A stretch of 48,532 nt of DNA from JAHFLF01 sp964560145 (GCA_964560145.1 CAZLKS010000002.1:1-48532); one strand, 5' to 3'; numbered from the stretch's first letter, positions 24,681 to 32,838 are shown. Made by a program: numbers and translations. The notes: generated from the sequence alone by a model not told the origin.

Positions 24681-25577
24681 GTGTCCAACATGTTCCAGTT
24701 GATGTGGGCTGTGCGCCTCTCGCCGTTCTACCGCCTGAACTTTCAGAGTTCAAAGGATGGAATGAAGTTCGTTCTTGAGATAAAGGCTGATTCAGCAGAG
24801 ATTGTTCTCGAGAGATTGTCTAATATCCTCGTCAGAATAACGACTGTTTCTGGCATGCCAGCCTTCATTCCCCCAAGCCAAGGACTCGCCGGCTGGGGCT
24901 ACGGTACCATTGTCGTGGAAACGAAGTCCAAGGACCCCGCATGGCGCGCCTTCGAAATCGTTCTTCCCCGCGGCATCCGTGAACCGCTAAAATACGTTTC
25001 TATGTATGCCATAACCGAAGCCGAGCGAACTACGGCTTCCGACACGACGGTAATGGCGACCAAGTGCATCTCGGGAACTCTCGCATGGATCTTCGATATG
25101 CTCGACTTTGACTGCAAGACTACTGAGAGCGAGGACTCGTCTTCGTCGCAGGGCTTCTTCATTCAGAGTCTCGGTCACGCCGGAATGGCTACGAACCGAG
25201 GACAATGTGGTTTCACCGTTTTGCTAGACCCACCCGCCACTGAATGGCTAAGGTCCCTGTCTCAAGACGACAGAATCAAGCTTGAACAGAAAGCAATCAG
25301 GGCTATCGTTGCTTCGTACTCCCATCTGATGGGCTACCGAGTGACTACGGATCATAGCCACTGGAGCTGCGGAATTAGCACCGAAGGTGGCCGCATTCAA
25401 ATGCGGACCAGAGGCGACTGTGCCTGTTTGGGCGTCGATGGAGGATGGGATCCCGAAACCGATAGCATCCAAGTCCTAACCTCGCACAACATCGACGATG
25501 CCATCCAGCAGCTCTCGCTGCTCGCCGGCATCGCAGTAATCTGGAAGGCCTTCACTCAGCGCCTCCAGGTCAAATAG
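24681..25577 (+). CDS. Unrecognised protein in a GC-richer cassette
   Basis: The product is 298 aa, starting at a GTG directly behind a strong Shine-Dalgarno site. No membrane helix, signal or familiar motif is visible. The N-terminal half is mixed alpha/beta (LNFQSSKDGMKFVLEIKAD). The C-terminal half has several Cys and His residues (HSHWSCGIST, GDCACLGVDGGW) that could bind metal, then NIDDAIQQLSLLAGIAVIWKAF. Codons prefer C and G at the third position more than the flanking genes. A GC-rich hairpin follows. Function unknown. Confidence 0.75.
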   Translation: MSNMFQLMWAVRLSPFYRLNFQSSKDGMKFVLEIKADSAEIVLERLSNILVRITTVSGMPAFIPPSQGLAGWGYGTIVVETKSKDPAWRAFEIVLPRGIREPLKYVSMYAITEAERTTASDTTVMATKCISGTLAWIFDMLDFDCKTTESEDSSSSQGFFIQSLGHAGMATNRGQCGFTVLLDPPATEWLRSLSQDDRIKLEQKAIRAIVASYSHLMGYRVTTDHSHWSCGISTEGGRIQMRTRGDCACLGVDGGWDPETDSIQVLTSHNIDDAIQQLSLLAGIAVIWKAFTQRLQVK

Positions 25578-25590
25578 CGCGAACACATTC

Positions 25591-25616
25591 GAGCCGGTCC
25601 CCCGCGGGGCCGGCTC
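25591..25616 (+). terminator. GC-rich hairpin after the 24681 gene
   Basis: GAGCCGG...CCGGCTC stem 13 nt after the stop codon. There is no U-tract, so it may be a stability element or weak terminator. Confidence 0.5.
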
Positions 25617-25670
25617 GCACTAGTTATAGATTAATTTCTCAAAGTAATCGAGGTGCGATATGCTTATATA

Positions 25671-27506
25671 ATGTCATCATTTGAAAAGCAAAATCCCCTA
25701 CCCGCCGAGACTCAGACCGACATTGTCATTGGTAGACAACCCGTCGTTGGCGAAGCCCTCAAAGACACGGATAAAAAAGTACCCCGGATAACACCGAAAG
25801 AGGCACCCGACCCCGAGCTGGTCGAGCTTCTCAAAAACTTTAAGAAAAAATATGGAGGCGTCACTGGCTATCGCAATCTCTCAGAATCCGAACGATATAA
25901 GCGTCGAGCTGCTTTTGCTGAAATTCGCCAAAAGATACGACAACAAAGGGAAGGTATAGCAACTATCCTGCGCGACATCAGAGCAACGGTTGATAAGAAT
26001 CCCACTATCTTGTTCGAAGAACTACGCGCTTCGGTAATGCAAACTGCCGACCAACTAGGAATCACTGAGCAGCAAAAACAAAAGATTGACGAAGGTCTGA
26101 CTAAATTCGCCGAAAGAAATGAACGCGTCAAAAAATGCCGGAAAGAGTATCCCCGTAAGGAAGATTTATTCAAGGCAGCCTTCGGTTTTCAACCAACAGG
26201 AAACATTGACCTCGTGTGGGGCCCCATTAGCTTCTGCTTCCGCTGCCATAACGCAGAAGATTACATTGCAGCGTATCGAGCAGTAGCACCGTATTTCAAC
26301 CCCGAAAGAGAAGCCGCTATTATGCATCGAAGTGGCGGCCTAGCTCTCGCTAAGGTAAAAGCTCCGAAACTAAACGATCTTGTCACACTAGAAAAAGCTC
26401 AAATCGATTGGGCTCCCGCCGAGCCGATGATTACCGTTCCCCGCCCCGTAGAATATCTCGCCCCCATTAAACAGGGCGAACAATTATTGTTTACGAATGA
26501 AGCGGGGAAACGTTCAATGGTAAATATACGAATGCTCGACAAGAGCAACTTCTACATTTCGCAACTCCCAAGCGGAATCACCATTTACCAAAGAGTGTCC
26601 GACGAAGACCAAAGTAGCGATGTATTCAAGGCTCGCACAGTGGCTACAGCCGGCCGGGAGGTTCGCTTCGAAAGCCTCCTAGAAAAGTCCGGTGCAACCT
26701 ATGGATCGCTCCGGTATACTTTGGCTGGCGAAGGCAAGAAACGTCTCTCAGTACTGCTTGATAGTCGCGGCGTGCATCTCGTTAATTCATCACCCAAGCC
26801 ACTTGGCCAGATTGTAGAAATGCGTCTTGAGAACAAACTTGTTCCGCCCGAACGGTCACAACGAATCATCGAGCACGAAGAACAGCATCAGTTTAATAAG
26901 CTCTTCATGCCACTCGAAGAAGAACGGGATTACCTCACTATACTTCAACAAGCGGCTCAAGCTTCAGGCTCACCAGAAAAAATAGTCGAGAGAATCATTC
27001 GAGCCCTGGCAATCAAGACGCGCCAAGAGTTTACCGTCGATGCATCTGCTCGGGATGAAATACTAGCTTTTTATCGCGAAGGACGACCAATCAGTGAGAT
27101 TCGCACTATCTTAAAGGATAGCCCGCTGTACGATTACCAGAACCTACTCCGCGATGCCATCCACGAACAAATAGCAGCTATTCGAAAAAAAATAGAGAAC
27201 TGTTTCGCCCTAGTCACCTCCTCTCTCATTGCCACCGAAGAAGGCAAAAGCGAAACTCGAGTTCGAAAACTCAGTGTGCTACCCGTTACTGATGCTGCTG
27301 TTGAAAGCGGCCTTAATTTCGCCTTTGGACCGCTCTACAAAGAACAAATCGACGAGTGGCTATCTGCCATCGAGATTCTTGAGAAAAAAGGATACACGAA
27401 TGAAATAATTCTCGGTCTTCTCACGCAGCAACCACTCAAACGCTGGAAACGCCTTGCCGATCAACTCGCCTATCCGACCAAATCAGACAGAAGGTACAAT
27501 CTGTAA
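25671..27506 (+). CDS. Large protein with HEEQH zincin-type motif
   Basis: The product is 611 aa from the ATG at 25671, 6 nt after a TATGCT box. The sequence is charged and mostly helical with no signal or membrane segment. Residues 402-406 read HEEQH in IIEHEEQHQFNKLF, matching the HExxH zinc-protease motif in a helical context; a third ligand is not obvious (Glu/Asp-rich PLEEERD follows directly). Residues about 185-215 include CFRCHN. The C-terminal 150 residues are helical repeats. It may be a cytoplasmic metallopeptidase or a diverged structural zinc protein; the family is not recognised. Confidence 0.75.
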   Translation: MSSFEKQNPLPAETQTDIVIGRQPVVGEALKDTDKKVPRITPKEAPDPELVELLKNFKKKYGGVTGYRNLSESERYKRRAAFAEIRQKIRQQREGIATILRDIRATVDKNPTILFEELRASVMQTADQLGITEQQKQKIDEGLTKFAERNERVKKCRKEYPRKEDLFKAAFGFQPTGNIDLVWGPISFCFRCHNAEDYIAAYRAVAPYFNPEREAAIMHRSGGLALAKVKAPKLNDLVTLEKAQIDWAPAEPMITVPRPVEYLAPIKQGEQLLFTNEAGKRSMVNIRMLDKSNFYISQLPSGITIYQRVSDEDQSSDVFKARTVATAGREVRFESLLEKSGATYGSLRYTLAGEGKKRLSVLLDSRGVHLVNSSPKPLGQIVEMRLENKLVPPERSQRIIEHEEQHQFNKLFMPLEEERDYLTILQQAAQASGSPEKIVERIIRALAIKTRQEFTVDASARDEILAFYREGRPISEIRTILKDSPLYDYQNLLRDAIHEQIAAIRKKIENCFALVTSSLIATEEGKSETRVRKLSVLPVTDAAVESGLNFAFGPLYKEQIDEWLSAIEILEKKGYTNEIILGLLTQQPLKRWKRLADQLAYPTKSDRRYNL

Positions 27507-27517
27507 ATAATCAGGCG

Positions 27518-27823
27518 CTACCGGACTAAGCTCAACACGAATACCAGCAGGGCAACGGTAATCACCGCAAAAGCTCCGACTGTTTGAGCGAATAACCGAA
27601 TAGCGGCTTTCTTCTCTCCGTCGATATACATCTTGAGTGGCTCGTAAACAAAGAGGTAACTCATCACGGCAGCTGACAAAACAAAAAGTGCCAGCATAAA
27701 AATCGGAATGAGAAGTGGTGCTTTTTCCTCTACTGGCCCATCAGCAAACTGACTCATACCTAAAACAATCAGTCCGATATAGCCGATAGCAAATGCTGCA
27801 TTGCGAAGTGGTTTGATATTCAT
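27518..27823 (-). CDS. Small three-helix membrane protein
   Basis: The product is 101 aa with three hydrophobic helices (AIGYIGLIVLGMSQF, LLIPIFMLALFVLSAAVMSYLFVY, LFAQTVGAFAVITVALLVFVLSLV). The YLFVYEPLKMYIDGEKKAA loop is a pattern of small conserved Parcubacteria membrane proteins. Function unknown. The ATG lies 6 nt after an extended -10, TGGTATAAT. Confidence 0.75.
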   Translation of the reverse strand: MNIKPLRNAAFAIGYIGLIVLGMSQFADGPVEEKAPLLIPIFMLALFVLSAAVMSYLFVYEPLKMYIDGEKKAAIRLFAQTVGAFAVITVALLVFVLSLVR

Positions 27824-27829
27824 AGCACC

Positions 27830-27838
27830 ATTATACCA
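27830..27838 (-). promoter_or_regulatory. Leaderless-type extended -10 of the 27823 gene
   Basis: The minus strand reads TGGTATAAT, then 6 nt, then ATG. The hexamer lies at 27835-27830. Confidence 0.65.
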
Positions 27839-27919
27839 GAGCCAACGACAACCCCAACCATCCGCTCGATTAAAGTTCCGTGCTAGAGCCCCGAATATTA
27901 GAATGTAAACCCCTAAGCC

Positions 27920-27955
27920 CCCTATTTACCTATTCGTACGAATAGGTAAATAGGG
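27920..27955. promoter_or_regulatory. Perfect 36-bp palindrome, candidate operator
   Basis: Both halves are exact reverse complements around TATTCGTACGAATA (27931-27944). It lies 15 nt upstream of the extended -10 of the next gene. A 21-nt part recurs at 48433-48453. Candidate binding site of a dimeric or tetrameric repressor; the regulator is unknown. Confidence 0.6.
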
Positions 27956-27970
27956 TGGAACTCGGGGAAA

Positions 27971-27979
27971 TGCTAGAAT
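27971..27979 (+). promoter_or_regulatory. Leaderless-type extended -10 of the YdeI-like gene
   Basis: TGCTAGAAT, then 6 nt, then the ATG at 27986; no Shine-Dalgarno site fits. Confidence 0.65.
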
Positions 27980-27985
27980 AGCCCT

Positions 27986-28237
27986 ATGGCCAAGCAACAG
28001 CTCGCTGGTGGGACGATTCACAAACTACCCGCAGACCTACAAAAGGCGCTTATTGGATTAGCCACCGTGCAAGCGCTCTGGAAAGACATCACTCCCCTCG
28101 CCAGAAATGAGTGGATTTGTTGGATTACCTCCGGCAAAAAAGCAGAAACGAGAAGCATCCGCATAAAGAAGGCTCTTTCAAAACTCAAGAGTGGTATGCG
28201 CAGACCCTGCTGTTGGGCAGGATGCACTCACCGCTAG
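27986..28237 (+). CDS. YdeI/OmpD-associated (bacteriocin-protection type) short protein
   Basis: The product is 83 aa. LPADLQKALIGLATVQALWKDI, then ITPLARNEWICWITSGKKAETRSIRIKKAL, corresponds to the C-terminal helical half of the YdeI/OmpD-associated family; the ending RRPCCWAGCTHR is also seen in such proteins. The family is linked to peptide or bacteriocin resistance in some bacteria, but its biochemistry is unclear. The upstream 36-bp palindrome suggests dedicated regulation. Confidence 0.7.
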   Translation: MAKQQLAGGTIHKLPADLQKALIGLATVQALWKDITPLARNEWICWITSGKKAETRSIRIKKALSKLKSGMRRPCCWAGCTHR

Positions 28238-28297
28238 AATAGCCAAATCATACACTGGGTCAGCGATAACCAATCCACTCGCCGCCGAAATCAAAAT

Positions 28298-28543
28298 TTA
28301 CTGCGCGGTCTTCTTCCAGCGCGGGGCGAAAAGACGAATCAGTAAAATAAAGAACTTCGCCTTCCACTTTGGAATATGATGCTCTGTCGTCATGCCCTTG
28401 TAACACATATCCAAAAACTCCTGCTTTGTCCCTTTGAAACAAAAATCCCCGTTCTGCCAGCACAAACTGCAATACTTCTCACTCGTCCGATTTCCTGGAT
28501 CCTGATTAAATGGCAACAAGCACGATTCGCATTGGTTTTTCAT
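28298..28543 (-). CDS. Putative zinc-ribbon protein
   Basis: The product is 81 aa. Residues 1-45 match the putative zinc ribbon family (PF12674 type): CESCLLPF...GNRTSEKYCSLCWQNGDFC, with two CxxC pairs, followed by EFLDMCYKGM. The C-terminal stretch KAKFFILLIRLFAPRWKK is amphipathic or hydrophobic and may touch the membrane. Role unknown. The ATG is 6 nt after TGATATAAT. Confidence 0.8.
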   Translation of the reverse strand: MKNQCESCLLPFNQDPGNRTSEKYCSLCWQNGDFCFKGTKQEFLDMCYKGMTTEHHIPKWKAKFFILLIRLFAPRWKKTAQ

Positions 28544-28549
28544 ATGGAA

Positions 28550-28558
28550 ATTATATCA
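28550..28558 (-). promoter_or_regulatory. Leaderless-type extended -10 of the zinc-ribbon gene
   Basis: The minus strand reads TGATATAAT followed by 6 nt and ATG; the TATAAT is a perfect consensus. Confidence 0.65.
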
Positions 28559-28564
28559 TAGGCG

Positions 28565-28609
28565 TTAAAAACACGAAGGCCCCAGGGCGACCTTCGGTCA
28601 ACTGGGGCC
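28565..28609 (-). terminator. Terminator of the 29105 cassette
   Basis: On the minus strand GGCCCCAG and CTGGGGCC close a structured loop that contains a second small hairpin, and a T-rich stretch (TTCGTGTTTTT) follows. The stem starts 5 nt after the stop codon. Confidence 0.7.
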
Positions 28610-28613
28610 AGGG

Positions 28614-29105
28614 CTACGGCTGCCTGACAGCGGAGAAGCGATCAGCTAGGAACCTGTCCTTCTCGTCTCCGTAGGGGTCAACGAGAGGAGTCATGGTCAA
28701 GCGAACACCATTATTGGAACAGTAGACCTCTTGCGTCGTCGCTGTCGGGATGACGGTGCAACGACACGAGAGCACCTGTCCAGCTGCCACCAGCTCGCGT
28801 ACCACCGTATCGAGCCCCTGGACATACCCCATGGCGGCTTGGCTGATGTACGAAGGCTGATACCTATGGCGACCTAGCCTTCGGATGAGAACACTCTCCA
28901 TGGCAGAGGTGGCAAAGTACATCTCATCTCCGTCCTGGAGCGCGGACTCACTCGGCCCGCGGTAGATGAGGTGCCTGGGCTGTCCAGGGACCGACAGCGC
29001 CATGAACATCTCACAGTCCAAGGCGGCGAAGCAACTCTCAATCGCCTCGACGAGCTTGACCGGCAGAGTGTTCCGGCGATGCATCGGAAGCTGACATGCT
29101 CCCAT
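28614..29105 (-). CDS. Unrecognised protein in a GC-richer cassette
   Basis: The product is 163 aa from the ATG at 29105, chosen because AAGGA lies 6 nt before it, while an upstream in-frame ATG at 29144 lies only 3 nt after the -10. The sequence is mixed (LVEAIESCFAALDCEMFMALSV, RHLIYRGPSESAL, VQGLDTVVRELVAAGQVLSCRC) without a familiar motif, signal or membrane helix. Codon third positions are GC-rich compared with neighbours. It sits alone between the zinc-ribbon gene and infB with its own promoter and terminator. Confidence 0.7.
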   Translation of the reverse strand: MGACQLPMHRRNTLPVKLVEAIESCFAALDCEMFMALSVPGQPRHLIYRGPSESALQDGDEMYFATSAMESVLIRRLGRHRYQPSYISQAAMGYVQGLDTVVRELVAAGQVLSCRCTVIPTATTQEVYCSNNGVRLTMTPLVDPYGDEKDRFLADRFSAVRQP

Positions 29106-29146
29106 CTGACTTCCTTTCCGACCAGCACACTGTGCCAGTACCATTC

Positions 29147-29176
29147 CATCCTACCCTTTTCATTTGATTAAATCAA
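29147..29176 (-). promoter_or_regulatory. Promoter of the 29105 cassette
   Basis: The minus strand reads TTGATT, exactly 17 nt, then TAGGAT close to 29150. The leader of about 35 nt carries the SD before the ATG at 29105. Confidence 0.55.
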
Positions 29177-29219
29177 TAAAATCTGGTATTTTAAGGTAAT
29201 CGCAGAATAAGGGAACGAA

Positions 29220-29302
29220 ATCCCTCCCCGCCTATGGGCGGTACTCCCTTTAGGAAAGGGAGAATAAGACGGGGTGGATTCCGGCTCATAGGCCGGAATG
29301 AC
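29220..29302. repeat. Hairpin-rich intergenic repeat before infB
   Basis: Three adjacent inverted repeats: CCGCC/GGCGG, CTCCCTTT/AAAGGGAG and ATTCCGGC/GCCGGAAT. The composition (CTCCC...GGGAG, AATAAGACGGGGTG) is that of dispersed intergenic palindromes. No clear infB promoter is seen within it. Confidence 0.5.
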
Positions 29303-29310
29303 AAGAAAAT

Positions 29311-30759
29311 ATGACTACTTCTTCAAACAAAAACAAACGGCCGCCAGTTGTTGTCGTCATGGGTCACGTTGACCATGGCAAGACAACGCTACTCGACTAC
29401 ATTCGTAAATCAAACACCGCAGCTCGTGAGGCTGGCGGTATTACGCAGGCCGTCGGAGCATACACCATTAGTCATGATGGCCAAGCAATCACCTTCATCG
29501 ACACCCCAGGACATGAGGCTTTTTCAAAGATGCGTGCTCGTGGCGCGACCATCGCCGACATTGCCATTCTCGTGGTTGCCGCCGATGATGGTGTGAGCGC
29601 ACAAACGAAAGAAGCTATAAAGACTATCACCGATGCCAAGCTAAACTATATCGTCGCTATCAACAAAATCGATATCGCCGGTGCCAACATCGAAAAAACC
29701 AAGTCCTCTCTTTTGCAAGCTGGCGTACTTCTCGAAGGTATGGGTGGCGACATTAGTTTCCAGGCCGTCTCAGCCAAAACCGGCGAAGGTGTTAGTGAGC
29801 TACTAGAACTCATCAGCTTAACCGCCGACGTTAACGACCTCACCTGTGACACAACCGAACCAGCCGAAGGTTTTGTGCTTGAGGCACACATGGGCAGTGG
29901 TGGTGGCACCGTTACCGTCGTCATTAAGAATGGCACCTTGCGTGTTGGCGACGAGATTGCAACTCCGACAGCCAAAGGGCGAGTTAAAGGATTAAAAGAC
30001 TTCGAGGGCAAGATGGCCAAAGAGCTGACCCCGTGTAGTCCAGCTGTTATCCTAGGATTCGAAGCACTCCCCTCTGTCGGCGACCCATTCGCCTGTGGTT
30101 CAAAAATCGCCAGCCTGCCAAAGCCAAAAGCAGCCAGTGCTGTACAAGGTGGTGCAGCCGTAATCGCCGGCAAAACGAAAATGAACTTGATTCTCAAAGC
30201 TGGCGTAGCTGGTGCACTCGAAGCCTTGTCTGACGCCGTAAAGAAACTCAAGGTACCAGACAACACCAACCTCGTCGTTGCCAGCGAAGGTGTTGGCGAT
30301 ATCACCGATGGCGACGTGAAACAAGCCTCGACTTTAAACGGCATCATCATCGGATTCAAGGTGAAGTCCACGCCAGCTGCTAAAACGCTCATCACCGCCA
30401 AACACGTTAAGGTCTTTCAATCCGACATCATCTACGAACTCCTTGAATCAGTCGAAACCGAGCTCAGCGGTAAAAAGAAATTGATGATTGCCGCTGAACT
30501 AGAAATTCTGGCCGTCTTCGACCAAAAGAATAACGGCGCTCAAATTATCGGAGGTAAAGTATTGACTGGTGAGCTCCGCAACCAGAGTGAAGTCGAAATT
30601 CACCGCAAAGGACTGCAAGTCGGAACCGGCAAGATAACCAATCTGCAGCAGTCGAAGAAAGATGCCGCGACAGTTGCTGAAGGTCTCGAATGCGGAATGC
30701 TCTTTAGTTCCTCAATTCTCGTCGTCAAAGGTGACCACCTCATTTCTCGCCCTTTGTAG
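29311..30759 (+). CDS. infB: Translation initiation factor IF-2 (short form)
   Basis: The product is 482 aa and begins almost directly with the G domain: G1 GHVDHGKTT, switch residues GGITQAVGAY, G3 DTPGHEAF, G4 NKID and G5-like SAKTGEG. Domains II, III and the C-terminal fMet-tRNA-binding domain follow (GDHLISRPL end). The long N-terminal region of E. coli IF-2 is absent, as in other reduced genomes. It recruits initiator tRNA to the 30S subunit. The rbfA gene follows after a four-helix-bundle gene, a variation on the common infB-rbfA order. IF-2 with fMet-tRNA is central to leaderless mRNA initiation, relevant to the promoter pattern in this window. Confidence 0.96.
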   Translation: MTTSSNKNKRPPVVVVMGHVDHGKTTLLDYIRKSNTAAREAGGITQAVGAYTISHDGQAITFIDTPGHEAFSKMRARGATIADIAILVVAADDGVSAQTKEAIKTITDAKLNYIVAINKIDIAGANIEKTKSSLLQAGVLLEGMGGDISFQAVSAKTGEGVSELLELISLTADVNDLTCDTTEPAEGFVLEAHMGSGGGTVTVVIKNGTLRVGDEIATPTAKGRVKGLKDFEGKMAKELTPCSPAVILGFEALPSVGDPFACGSKIASLPKPKAASAVQGGAAVIAGKTKMNLILKAGVAGALEALSDAVKKLKVPDNTNLVVASEGVGDITDGDVKQASTLNGIIIGFKVKSTPAAKTLITAKHVKVFQSDIIYELLESVETELSGKKKLMIAAELEILAVFDQKNNGAQIIGGKVLTGELRNQSEVEIHRKGLQVGTGKITNLQQSKKDAATVAEGLECGMLFSSSILVVKGDHLISRPL

Positions 30760-30808
30760 GCCGAGAAATGAGTGAGTAGAGTATAGTTGGTAGTGAGTAG
30801 TAAAATAC

Positions 30809-31168
30809 ATGGAAACAATACAGTCGTATAAAGATTTGCTCGTTTGGCAGAAAGGCATGTCGCTAACGAAAGAGATCTATCAGCTCACATCACAGCTTCC
30901 AAGAGACGAACAATACGGACTAATTTCACAAATGCGTCGTGCTGCAATATCGGTTCCCTGTAATATAGCCGAAGGTAGCCGGCGTAGCTCAAAAAAAGAT
31001 TTCCGTAACTTTATTCTCATAGCGTATGGTTCCGGGGCCGAGTTAGAAACGCAACTTGAACTCGTAAAAGTACTCGGTCTAATCGCAGAAGAAAAAACTA
31101 AGGCATCAGAAAAGATACTAGACGAGGTAATGCGAATGTTAAACTCTTTTGAAAAAAGTCTCTTATGA
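30809..31168 (+). CDS. Four-helix-bundle protein (S23/23S-IVS type)
   Basis: The product is 119 aa. SYKDLLVWQKGMSLTKEIY, LISQMRRAAISVPCNIAEG and the FILIAYGSGAELETQLEL end are the signature of the four-helix-bundle family first found in 23S rRNA intervening sequences and common as stand-alone genes. It probably forms a homopentamer; its function is unknown. It lies between infB and rbfA. Confidence 0.92.
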   Translation: METIQSYKDLLVWQKGMSLTKEIYQLTSQLPRDEQYGLISQMRRAAISVPCNIAEGSRRSSKKDFRNFILIAYGSGAELETQLELVKVLGLIAEEKTKASEKILDEVMRMLNSFEKSLL

Positions 31169-31273
31169 TCTAAGTCCTGCCTCTCTTTCCCCACTACTCA
31201 CTACAAACTACTCACCACCAACCCCCCCTTCCCCCACTATCAACTATCAACTACAAACTATTCACTTCCCCTT

Positions 31274-31648
31274 ATGGAACACGCACCAAAGCCCTACAAA
31301 AGAAATGTTCGTGTCAGTGAGCTTGTTCGTAACGAGCTGGCGAAACTCGTCCTGCGCGACGTCGAACTCACCGGTGGCATCATCACCATCATGGACGTTG
31401 ATGTGACCGAGAAGCTCGATTACGCTCGCGTAAAAGTAAGCGTCCTCCCCTCCGCTAAGTCCAAAGAAGCACTCGGCTTGCTCCAAAATGCCGCCGGCCG
31501 GTTGCAGCACGACCTGCTGAGAAAAATAAACATCAAACCGATGCCATACTTACAATTCATGATTGATGACGGCGTAGAAGCAGCCGCCAAGCTCGAAAAA
31601 GTCTTTATTGAAGGCGAAAAGGAGGGACTGATTGAAAAATCCGAATAA
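31274..31648 (+). CDS. rbfA: Ribosome-binding factor A
   Basis: The product is 124 aa. The KH-like RbfA fold is recognised by RVSELVRNELAKLVLRDVE, ITIMDVDVTEKLDYARVKVSV and LRKINIKPMPYLQFMIDDGVE. It acts in late maturation of the 30S subunit at the 5' end of 16S rRNA. The repeated AACTA/ACTACAAACTA stretch just upstream (about 31190-31262) is a low-complexity spacer. Two tRNA genes follow. Confidence 0.93.
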   Translation: MEHAPKPYKRNVRVSELVRNELAKLVLRDVELTGGIITIMDVDVTEKLDYARVKVSVLPSAKSKEALGLLQNAAGRLQHDLLRKINIKPMPYLQFMIDDGVEAAAKLEKVFIEGEKEGLIEKSE

Positions 31649-31668
31649 AATCGGTATCCTTTCTAAAC

Positions 31669-31742
31669 GGCGCAGTGGTGAAGTAGTCTAACACCGCGGT
31701 CTGCAAAACCGCTATTCGTGGGTGCAAATCCCACCTGCGCCT
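31669..31742 (+). tRNA. tRNA-Cys(GCA)
   Basis: 74 nt. Acceptor arms GGCGCAG/CTGCGCC, anticodon stem GCGGT/ACCGC, loop CTGCAAA (anticodon GCA), T arm GTGGG-TGCAAAT-CCCAC, discriminator T as in all tRNA-Cys. CCA is not encoded. The T-loop reads TGCAAAT rather than TTCAAAT, a variant worth noting. Confidence 0.92.
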
Positions 31743-31774
31743 CAATGGTTCGCTCTTAGCGGCCAGAAATATCT

Positions 31775-31858
31775 GCCCGGGTGGCGAAATTGGTATACGC
31801 AGGAGACTTAAGATCTCCCGCTCGCAAGAGCGTGCCGGTTCGAGTCCGGCCCTGGGCA
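31775..31858 (+). tRNA. tRNA-Leu(TAA)
   Basis: 84 nt, class II. Acceptor arms GCCCGGG/CCTGGGC, anticodon stem GGAGA/TCTCC, loop CTTAAGA (anticodon TAA), short variable-arm stem GCTC/GAGC, T arm GCCGG-TTCGAGT-CCGGC, discriminator A. CCA is not encoded. Confidence 0.94.
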
Positions 31859-31929
31859 CAATTTGGAGAAATCAGAGAACACCGAAATCCATTGGCTCCA
31901 CCACATTATTATTAAAAAGCTCTCATTCT

Positions 31930-32622
31930 ATGAAAAATGATCAAATAATGACTAATCGATTTCGACCGAGTCGCGGAATACTTTTAGGGGGAATCGTTTT
32001 GATTTTATGCTCGATAATTGCTTGGAACTTTTTTCCCCTCAGCCTTAGCGGAGACGTCGTAATGAAGAATCCAAATGGTAAACTCGTGCCTGATGCAAGC
32101 AACCAAGCGGCCCCGTCACAACCGCAGCAAGTTGCAATCGGAGACTCATCAAGCGACTGGCTCACCGAGACTGACACAACTCAAGGCATCACCTTTAAGT
32201 ACCCAAAAGACATCTCACTATTTCATTCGCTCTATGTGCGTGACGCAAAATTCCCGTGGCCCCCACGCATTATAATAAGAAATGAAAACTTTACGTGTGC
32301 GGCTAAATCACTATCGCCAAGTAATCACATTACCGTGACACCGAAAAACGTAAACGGTCATACCTATTGCGTTAGCAGATCGACTGAAGGTGCTGCCGGA
32401 TCGACCTACGAAACGTATAACTACACAACGATGGTTGCCGGTAAATCAGTAACCGCAAGCTTCATAATGTTCGGCCCAACGAATTGCAGCGTTTACGACA
32501 ACGGCACTGGAAATGCTCCCGATAACCAGACATTCAATTCCTGCCAAAAAGAGCTTTCAACCTATAGCACTGATTTAGACAACCTAATTGCCGCAATGAT
32601 GCAGAGCGTTACATTCAACTAA
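31930..32622 (+). CDS. Membrane-anchored extracytoplasmic protein of unknown function
   Basis: The product is 230 aa. One N-terminal helix (GILLGGIVLILCSIIAWNFF) is followed by a Ser/Pro/Gln-rich linker and a domain of about 150 residues beginning GITFKYPKD, a strand pattern common in small CPR surface proteins. Four Cys residues in the domain could form two disulfides. No enzyme motif. A second ATG at 31948 is an alternative start. Confidence 0.7.
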   Translation: MKNDQIMTNRFRPSRGILLGGIVLILCSIIAWNFFPLSLSGDVVMKNPNGKLVPDASNQAAPSQPQQVAIGDSSSDWLTETDTTQGITFKYPKDISLFHSLYVRDAKFPWPPRIIIRNENFTCAAKSLSPSNHITVTPKNVNGHTYCVSRSTEGAAGSTYETYNYTTMVAGKSVTASFIMFGPTNCSVYDNGTGNAPDNQTFNSCQKELSTYSTDLDNLIAAMMQSVTFN

Positions 32623-32720
32623 TCGATATCTGTACTATCAATACAGTAAACACTATGTGGATGTTCTTATTGGGTCTCGTACGTGGCGACTTTCCGAAGT
32701 AGATACGGATTTTTCGTTCC

Positions 32721-32820
32721 CTGTCATTGCGAGTACCTGCCTACCGTACAGGCAGGCTCGAAGCAATCCAGAGTAATTTTAAATTGTATCGGATTGCTGC
32801 GGAACACCTTGCAACGACAA
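32721..32820. repeat. MITE-like palindromic repeat with nested palindrome
   Basis: Outer arms TGTCATTGCGAG (32722-32733) and CTTGCAACGACA (32808-32819) pair at 10 of 12 positions, and inner arms AGCAATCC (32762-32769) and GGATTGCT (32791-32798) pair perfectly. A CCTGCC...GGCAGG palindrome (32736-32756) is inserted in the left arm; a related one lies at 1299-1310. This is a dispersed-repeat type seen in many bacterial genomes. It contains no gene. Confidence 0.65.
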
Positions 32821-32838
32821 GTACATTAACCTATCTCT

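Noticed and set aside
31190..31262. ACTACAAACTA-type repeats before rbfA, considered as a CRISPR or repeat array
   Set aside because: Short, irregular low-complexity units without equal spacers; no CRISPR array is present in the window.
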